Assembly (NCBI GenBank): GCA_021399435.1
Contig: JAJTUP010000026.1
Span: forward strand, 620,001 to 684,000
DNA length: 64,000 nt
Origin: Diaporthe sp. PMI_573
Lineage: Eukaryota; Ascomycota; Sordariomycetes; Diaporthales; Diaporthaceae
Direction: 5' to 3'
The notes under the pieces are model-generated. The model was not told where the DNA came from. It searched no databases and saw only the letters and a list, made by a program, of their open reading frames with translations. Every line of letters starts with the position of its first letter. Within the stretch, counting starts at the first letter, position 1. Both the position numbers and the translations under genes were made by a program. Below, piece by piece: positions 58,066 to 64,000 of this stretch.

Positions 58066-60383
58066 ATGGCCCCAACAATGGCTATGAGAAGGCTTCTTTC
58101 GACGCCGGCCGTGAGCTTTCACCCCACCCTCTGCCCTTGCCCAGCTGCATGCGCGCTCCGTCCTGCTCGCCTCCAGGCCTGCGACGTCCAACCTGTTCAC
58201 CAACAGGCAGCTAACACAAGACCACACACAGGTGTCTCGCCTGGCGAGAAGCCAATCGAGGGCATTCTCTTCCACTCCAGCAGCTGGTATGCTTTTGCCC
58301 ACCACCCGTCGCCTCTGATCTCGGATCTCCCGAAACTGACAGGACCGTCCACAGCCAAAATATTCGCGAACCGACCTCTGCGAGCCCAAGAGGCTTCACC
58401 TTTCGTCAGCACCAAGTACCCAGTGATAGTGCGTCCAGTCGATCGCCCCCACCGTACCTGCGCCCATACGCGCGTCGGCTGACATGAAGACTCACAAAGG
58501 ACCACGAATACGATGCCGTTGTCGTCGGTGCCGGCGGCTCCGGCCTGCGGGCTGCCTTCGGCCTCGCCGAGGCAGGTTTCAACACCGCGTGTATATCGAA
58601 GCTATTCCCTACGAGAAGTCACACCGTCGCCGCACAAGGTGGAATCAACGCAGCCCTGGGAAACATGCACGAGGATGACTGGAGGTGGCACATGTACGAT
58701 ACCGTGAAGGGCTCAGATTGGCTTGGAGACCAGGACGCCATCCACTACATGACACGAGAGGCGCCCGCCTCCATCATCGAGCTCGAGAACTACGGCTGCC
58801 CTTTCTCACGGACAGAGGATGGAAAGATGTAAGCTTGCCTCGGTTCCGCTGTGGAGAGATCGTGGCTGACTTGGGTCACAGCTACCAGCGTGCCTTCGGT
58901 GGCCAATCCCAGAAATATGGCAAGGGTGGACAGGCCTACAGGTGCTGCGCTGCCGCTGATCGAACTGGCCACGCTCTGCTGCACACCCTGTATGGCCAGT
59001 CCCTGCGACACAACACCAACTACTTCATCGAATACTTCGTCGTCGACCTGATCATGGAGGACGGTGAGTGCCGGGGTGTCCTGGCCTACAACCAGGAGGA
59101 TGGTACCCTGCACCGTTTCCTCTCCAACAACACAGTTTTGGCCACGGGCGGCTACGGGCGAGCATACTTTAGCTGCACCTCTGCACACACGTGTACCGGT
59201 GACGGCATGGCCATGGTTGCCCGTGCCGGCCTGCCAAACCAGGATCTCGAGTTTGTCCAGTTCCACCCCACTGGTATCTATGGTGCTGGTTGCCTGATCA
59301 CCGAGGGTGCTCGTGGCGAGGGTGGTTACCTGCTGAACGGCCAGGGTGAGCGTTTCATGGAGCGTTATGCACCAACGGCCAAAGATCTTGCCTCTCGCGA
59401 CGTCGTCTCCCGGTCCATGACCATGGAGATCCGCGACGGCCGCGGTGTTGGGCCCGAGAAGGACCACATTTACCTCCAGCTCAGCCACTTGCCCCCAGAG
59501 GTTCTCCACGAGCGTCTGCCCGGTATCTCCGAGACGGCCAGCATTTTCTCCGGTGTCGACGTTACGAAGCAACCCATTCCCGTCCTGCCCACCGTCCACT
59601 ACAACATGGGCGGTATCCCAACTCGATACACTGGGGAGGTACTCACTGTTGATGAGAGCGGCAACGACAAGGTCGTTCCCGGCCTGTTCGCCTGCGGCGA
59701 AGCTGCTTGTGTGTCCGTCCACGGAGCCAACCGCCTGGGAGCCAACTCCCTCCTGGACCTGGTCGTCTTTGGCCGTGCTGTCTCACACACTATCCGTGAT
59801 AACTTCACACCTGGCGCCAAGCACAAGCCTATCAGCGCTGATGCCGGCGCCCAGTCAATCGAGATGCTCGACCAGATCCGGACGTCCGATGGACCAAAGA
59901 GCACGGCCGATATCCGTCTGGCCATGCAGAAGACGATGCAGACGGATGTCAGCGTTTTTAGAACACAGGAGTCCCTGGACCAAGGAGTGGAGAAGATCAC
60001 CGAGGTTGATGGGATGTTCAAGGATGTTGGCATCAAGGACCGCAGCATGATCTGGAACTCGGACCTCGTCGAGACTCTGGAGCTGAGGAACCTCCTGACC
60101 TGCGCGTGAGTAACGACCTAGAGTCGGGTTTCTTGTGGGGATCTACTATACTGACGACTACAGTACTCAAACCGCCACCTCTGCAGCCAACCGAAAGGAG
60201 TCTCGTGGTGCTCACGCCCGTGAAGATTACCCCGATCGTGACGACGTGAACTGGATGAAGCACACCTTGTCTTTCCAGAGGGAGCCCCACGGCAAGGTTG
60301 ATCTGGCTTACCGCAAGGTCATCGGCCATACGCTTGACGAGGCCGAATGCAAGGCTGTCCCTCCATTCAAGCGTGTGTACTAA
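58066..60383 (+). CDS. SDH1: Succinate dehydrogenase flavoprotein subunit, mitochondrial
   Basis: Six exons (58066-58110, 58232-58286, 58343-58428, 58500-58828, 58882-60105, 60164-60383) give 652 residues, the normal fungal size. The presequence is [15 protein letters not shown] then [18 protein letters not shown]. Exon 2 is placed at the acceptor after GCTAACAC (a good branch site), because the alternative 34-nt intron is too short. The mature part has the FAD site VVVGAGGSG (72-77), covalent-FAD His103 in [10 protein letters not shown], substrate-site segments QFHPTGIYG and [14 protein letters not shown], and the C-terminal [17 protein letters not shown]. It oxidises succinate to fumarate in complex II and the TCA cycle at the inner membrane. 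All key residues look intact. It ends tail-to-tail with the MaoC-type hydratase gene. Confidence 0.97.
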
Positions 60384-60905
60384 AATATGTTAGTAGCAGA
60401 AATCGCGTTGTCGGGAGCATAGACTTGGTTTCGGATTCGCCGCATGGCCTGGGATATGTGACACGATGGAGTGCACAATTAGGATTTACAGCCGTCCAAG
60501 GTCGGTCGGTCACTTCGCCATACATGAGAATCGACCAGGCAGGTCAGTGGTGGAGGAAGCAGATGGCGAAAATACTTTGTTATAATGTCATTTTAGGCAT
60601 GTGTATATGGCAATCAGGCCAACGTGCGAGAGCAAGATTTGCTAGGATTGTACGGGGTTTACAAGCGTCTTCGTTTATCTGACCCACGCCTCGAAGCACT
60701 GTCGGCCTCGAGGAACAGGACTATCGCTCGATCGACCTCGGGCCTGTGGTCTGTCGTCAGGTTGAGACAACGCCTGACAAGGGCTGTTGCCCCGGAGCTC
60801 AACCTTTAAGTGTATCTTGTTGCTTGTCTTGAAGACCCCGGGTCTGATACACCGGAATGGCCCAAGCACGGCTATTCCAATACACTGGTCTCCGGATACA
60901 CGCGA
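60384..60905. other. Convergent 3' flanks of SDH1 and hydratase genes
   Basis: Only 3' UTR-like sequence between the two stop codons. No gene or clear hairpin was noticed. Confidence 0.6.
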
Positions 60906-62047
60906 TCATGGGGCTGCCGATATCGTGCCCCTCATGTTGATTGCGCCGTTTCTTGCAACGACAATGTCCCAGGTCTTCTCGTCTTCAGCAATCTCCTTGA
61001 CCAACTCTGTACGAACCGCATATTCATCACCCGCATAGAGGGGCGAGAGTGCGCGGTAATTGATGTTGGCCGGTTCCTTGCTAGCGCCATGGACGTCTCG
61101 CCAGTAATCCATCATGGCGATAAGATTCAGTGGCCCATGGACAACAGCAGCTGGGTGGCCTTCAATGTTCCTCGTCCAGCCCTCGTTGTAGTGAATCATG
61201 TGTCCGTTGAACGTCAGCGCAGAGAACCGGAACAGAGCCACCGGCGACCACTGGAACTTGCGCTGCGGTATGTCTGGTTACACGGTCAGCAGATTGCCGT
61301 ATCTTGACAGGGGAAATTATCCAGTTCCAAGAGCCTCGACACGCCCAACTCACCAGAGCCATCTAGGAGCACATCCTCTACCGTCGAGTGCCGCCCGACT
61401 GCGCCTGGCACAACGCCGGCCACCTGGGCGTCGGACCTGGCCAGGGCCTCCCTCGGTGGCGGCCTGAACACCCAAGCCCTGCGGTCCACGAGGGCCAGCC
61501 CAGCCGGACCCCAGAACTCCTTCTCGACGTCGACGAGGACCATCTCGGAGCCGTCGCGGCTCCGCTTGGACGCCGCCCCCACCAGCCTCGTCCGCTCCTC
61601 GGCCTCGTCGCCCACGCGCAGCGGCGGGCGGCCTGACGTCCAGGCCATCCGGCCTCCCGCCCACATGCGGCGCGAGAAGGGGCCCGGCGCGTTGAAGGTC
61701 CTGTCCGTGCCGTCGGGCCCAAGCTCCGACTCCAGGCTGGCTGGCGAGAAGTACACGAGGTGGTAGCCCGGCGGCAGTGGGGTCCCGCGAGGAGGCGGCC
61801 CCGCTGTCACGTCCAGCCCCGGGTGCAGTTGCGGCCGGTTGAGCGTGAGGCTGAGCTTCTGGAGCTGGTGCCCGTCCAGGACCTGCCGCTGCACCCTGGT
61901 CTGACCCTCGAAGGTGCGCAGCATCTGCTGGGCTGCCTCGGCGGCTGTCATTAGTGTCCTGCGGCCGCCGCAGCCGCCGCTTCCCCGGCTTGCCTGTCCG
62001 AGCAGGCGGAGTGTGGTGCTGGAGGAGCAGATAATGAGTGCTGCCAT
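60906..62047 (-). CDS. MaoC/FAS1-like hydratase (mesaconyl- or itaconyl-CoA hydratase type)
   Basis: Two exons (62047-61354, 61273-60906) joined in phase 1 give 353 residues. The N-terminal 40 residues are rich in Ser, Arg and Gly and lack acids (MAALIICSSSTTLRLLGQAS), which suggests a mitochondrial presequence. The first hot-dog half has PLPPGYHLVYFSPA and MWAGGRMAWT. The second half has FRFSALTFNGHMIHYNEGWT with the hydratase Asn/His pair, and GHPAAVVHGPLNLIAMMDY. This double hot-dog layout is the FAS1-like dehydratase group, which holds mesaconyl-C4-CoA hydratase and HTD2-type enzymes. It would add water across a 2-enoyl-CoA. The class III CoA-transferase gene lies 548 bp upstream on the same strand, which favours a C5-dicarboxylate pathway over mitochondrial fatty-acid synthesis. 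Confidence 0.8.
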
Positions 62048-62595
62048 AGCGAGTCACTCAGTGGCCCCTGGCGGACTTGAGTATTTCACTGATATTCATC
62101 AGCTTCTGAAAGCTTTGGAGGCAAGTATCCGGATTCCTTCGCTTCGCGTTGTCGTCCGGTCTGTGTAAAGTGTGGGACAGAGAAGTCAGTGCTGAGGCCG
62201 TTGTAAATAAAGCTTCCCTGATTAACAGCCTCCAGTATGTCCAAGCTGTAAGGGAGAATATCCTAACTCTAACCTGTAGACTTCCTGTACTCTTCCCCAG
62301 GTTGAGGGGTCTTTTTTTTGAGCCAAGAACGGCGATCCGGCCCATTTAGATAACCGGGCCTCGGTTATATGCTTTTAAGCTGCCATTTCAGGGGCTGATC
62401 TCCATTAGGGAGGACACAAAATCACCGATGTCTATGATTGCAATAATAAGTAGAAATAATACAACAGATCTTAACTAGTCTAATGTGGAGCTAAAAGCAA
62501 AATTCCCCTCTCTACACCAAGCATTGCAGAACAGTCATACCTCTAGCCCAGACGTGCGTGTAGATGCTATCGGTTTACCAGGTTCGTATTCCGTT
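62048..62595. other. Gap between the hydratase and CoA-transferase genes
   Basis: Both genes run leftward, so this is the 3' flank of the transferase and the promoter of the hydratase. It is AT-rich at 62390-62480. No gene is seen. Confidence 0.6.
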
Positions 62596-64000
62596 TCAAG
62601 CCTGCCCCATCGCGAGTTCGGCCAGGATCTTCTCATTGTGCTCACCCAGAGCAGGCACAGCGTCCATCCTCGCCTCCTCGACCCCTCCAAACCCGGGCGG
62701 TATCAGCGCCGGGACCTGCCCAGCCGGAGTCTCGATTGTGGTCCACCGCCTTCGCGCCCTGAGCTGCGGGTGCTCCCAGACGCCCCGCATGTCGTTCAGC
62801 TTGGCGTTTGCAATGCCGGCGCGCTCCAGCCTCGCCAGCAGCCCGGGCGCCGTCAGCCGCGAGAACACCTTGTAGATTATGTCCCTGAGCTCGTCACGGT
62901 TCTCCACCCTGAGGGTGTTGGAGTTGAACCTCGGGTCCGTCGCCAGCTGTGCATCCTCGAGCACATCGCTGCAGAGCTTGGCCCACTCCCTCTCGTTCTG
63001 CAGGCCCAGCATGACCGACCCACCGTCGCCGGTTGTGAACGGGCCGTAAGGGTAGATTGTCGAGTGGGCAGCCCCGACTCGCTTTGGAGGCGCCTGGCCC
63101 TGGTAGGTATAATACAGCGGGAAGCTCATCCACTCCGCCATGCTCTCCAACATGGAAATATCGATGCGCTTTCCCTTCCCGGTCCTTGCTCTCTCGATGA
63201 CCGCACCGAGGATGTTCGTCAGAGCATACATCCCCGCCGAGATGTCAGCGATGGAAATCCCAACTTTGGCAGGCTCGTCTTCCGTCCCCGTCACGGACAG
63301 CAAGCCCGCCTCGGACTGCACAAGGAGGTCGTATGCCTTCTTGTCTCGGTAGGGCCCATCTGACCCATAACCGCTGATATCACAGACGATAAGCCCTGGG
63401 TTCTGTTCCCTGAGGGCCTCCCACGACAATCCCAGCCGCCGGCTCGCCCCGGGCGCAAGGTTCTGCACCAGCACGTCCGCGCGGCCCACCAGCGCCCTGA
63501 GAATGCCTAGATCCCCGGGCTTCTTCAGGTCGAGCGCGAGGCTCTCCTTGGAGCGGTTTGCCCATCTGCAGCATTTGGAGTCATCTATCAAAGCACCAAT
63601 GAGGTAGTTTCGTACAAATGGGGGCGGGGAGGGGGAGGGCCACAATGTGGCCATGGCCTGGCTCAAGGCCAGCTGCCTGGCAAGTCCTTCGAGGCACATG
63701 CCGCAGATGAGAGAGCCCTCATCTGAAGGGGTTCAAGACTGAATCCAAAAGCTGCTTACACAAAGTGTGACGCCTGGCCCTTGACCCGACTGTCGTACGC
63801 CCGCGCGAAGTCGCCCACCCCGGGCCTTTCCACTTTGATCACCCTCGCGCCCAGGTCCGCGAGCTGCCTCGTGCAGAACGGCGCTGCGATGGCGTGCTCT
63901 AGGCTCACGACCGTGATGCCTTGTAAGGGGAGGGGCTTCCCGGCTGAGGAGGAGGAATTACTACTCATATAGCGCCTACTTGCTGTCGAGAGCACACTGG
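62596..64000 (-). CDS. Class III CoA-transferase (CaiB/BaiF family), 5' end at or beyond the window edge
   Basis: Two exons (from the edge to 63760, then 63565-62596) joined in phase 2. From the first in-window ATG (63968) it has 392 residues. The frame stays open to 64000 and reads SVLSTASRRY before that Met, like the end of a mitochondrial presequence, so the true start probably lies outside. Family marks: GITVVSLEHAIAAPFCTRQL, LGARVIKVERPGVGDFAR, FVWANRSKESLALDLKKP, VLVQNLAPGASRRLGL, and the catalytic Asp149 (counted from Met63968) in KAYDLLVQSEAGL. These enzymes move CoA between dicarboxylates through an aspartyl-CoA anhydride. SUGCT, itaconate and mesaconate CoA-transferases and also alpha-methylacyl-CoA racemase share the family. 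Pairing with a MaoC hydratase suggests itaconate or mesaconate activation with succinyl-CoA. Confidence 0.85.

Noticed and set aside
58111..58144. A 34-nt first intron in SDH1, which would add 29 residues
   Set aside because: It is too short for a fungal spliceosomal intron and has no branch site. The acceptor at 58231 has GCTAACAC before it and gives the normal protein size.
58790..59722. 310-codon open frame antisense to SDH1
   Set aside because: The sense frame is unmistakable SDH1. The antisense frame has no recognisable motif.

Overview
The window reads as nuclear DNA of a filamentous ascomycete (Pezizomycotina, most likely a Sordariomycete). Genes are GC-rich, most carry short introns (about 55-170 nt) with GT..AG ends, and several products are typical of filamentous fungi (PalF, complex I 17.8 kDa subunit, a DUF8004-type protein, Zn2Cys6, bHLH and bZIP-like regulators). 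No prokaryotic, organellar, viral, rRNA or CRISPR signal was seen, and I found no convincing tRNA. Species cannot be fixed from sequence alone.

Layout. 0-6.4 kb is a compact housekeeping block: an Mpv17/PMP22-family membrane protein (+), ribosomal protein uS19/RPS15 (+), a complex I accessory subunit (-), and the ER Hsp70 nucleotide-exchange factor SIL1 (+). 6.4-13.8 kb has no gene I can support; its right part is a pyrimidine-rich leader in front of a bHLH transcription factor (13.8-15.4 kb). 17.3-25.2 kb carries a PMP24/PXMP4 peroxisomal membrane protein (+), a GT69 (CMT1/CAP59-type) mannosyltransferase (-), a DapA-type aldolase (-) and the pH-signalling arrestin palF (-). 25.2-30.6 kb is gene-poor apart from one possible small Cys-rich gene. 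30.6-42.2 kb has a DUF8004-type protein (-), a Zn2Cys6 regulator (+) and a putative O-fucosyltransferase-fold type II membrane protein (-). 47.5-51.7 kb has a Ser/Pro-rich protein of unknown function (+) and the GPI-remodelling protein PER1 (+). 51.7-56 kb is an AT-richer gene-free stretch. It is followed by a small bZIP-like regulator (+), succinate dehydrogenase flavoprotein SDH1 (+), a MaoC/FAS1-like hydratase (-) and a class III CoA-transferase (-, running off the right edge).

How genes may work together. The CoA-transferase plus MaoC hydratase pair is the enzyme combination that activates and hydrates C5 dicarboxylates (itaconate or mesaconate) to citramalyl-CoA. It lies directly beside SDH1, the target of itaconate inhibition. 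Both enzymes and SDH1 have N-termini that look mitochondrial. PalF carries an array of five PSAP motifs in its tail, and its upstream region has two TGCCAAG sites 20 bp apart, suggesting ESCRT docking and PacC/Rim101 feedback.

The most unusual structural feature is a perfect 62-bp inverted repeat. One arm lies inside the last exon of the PMP24 gene and the other 19 nt past its stop codon, so the mRNA could fold into a long perfect hairpin.
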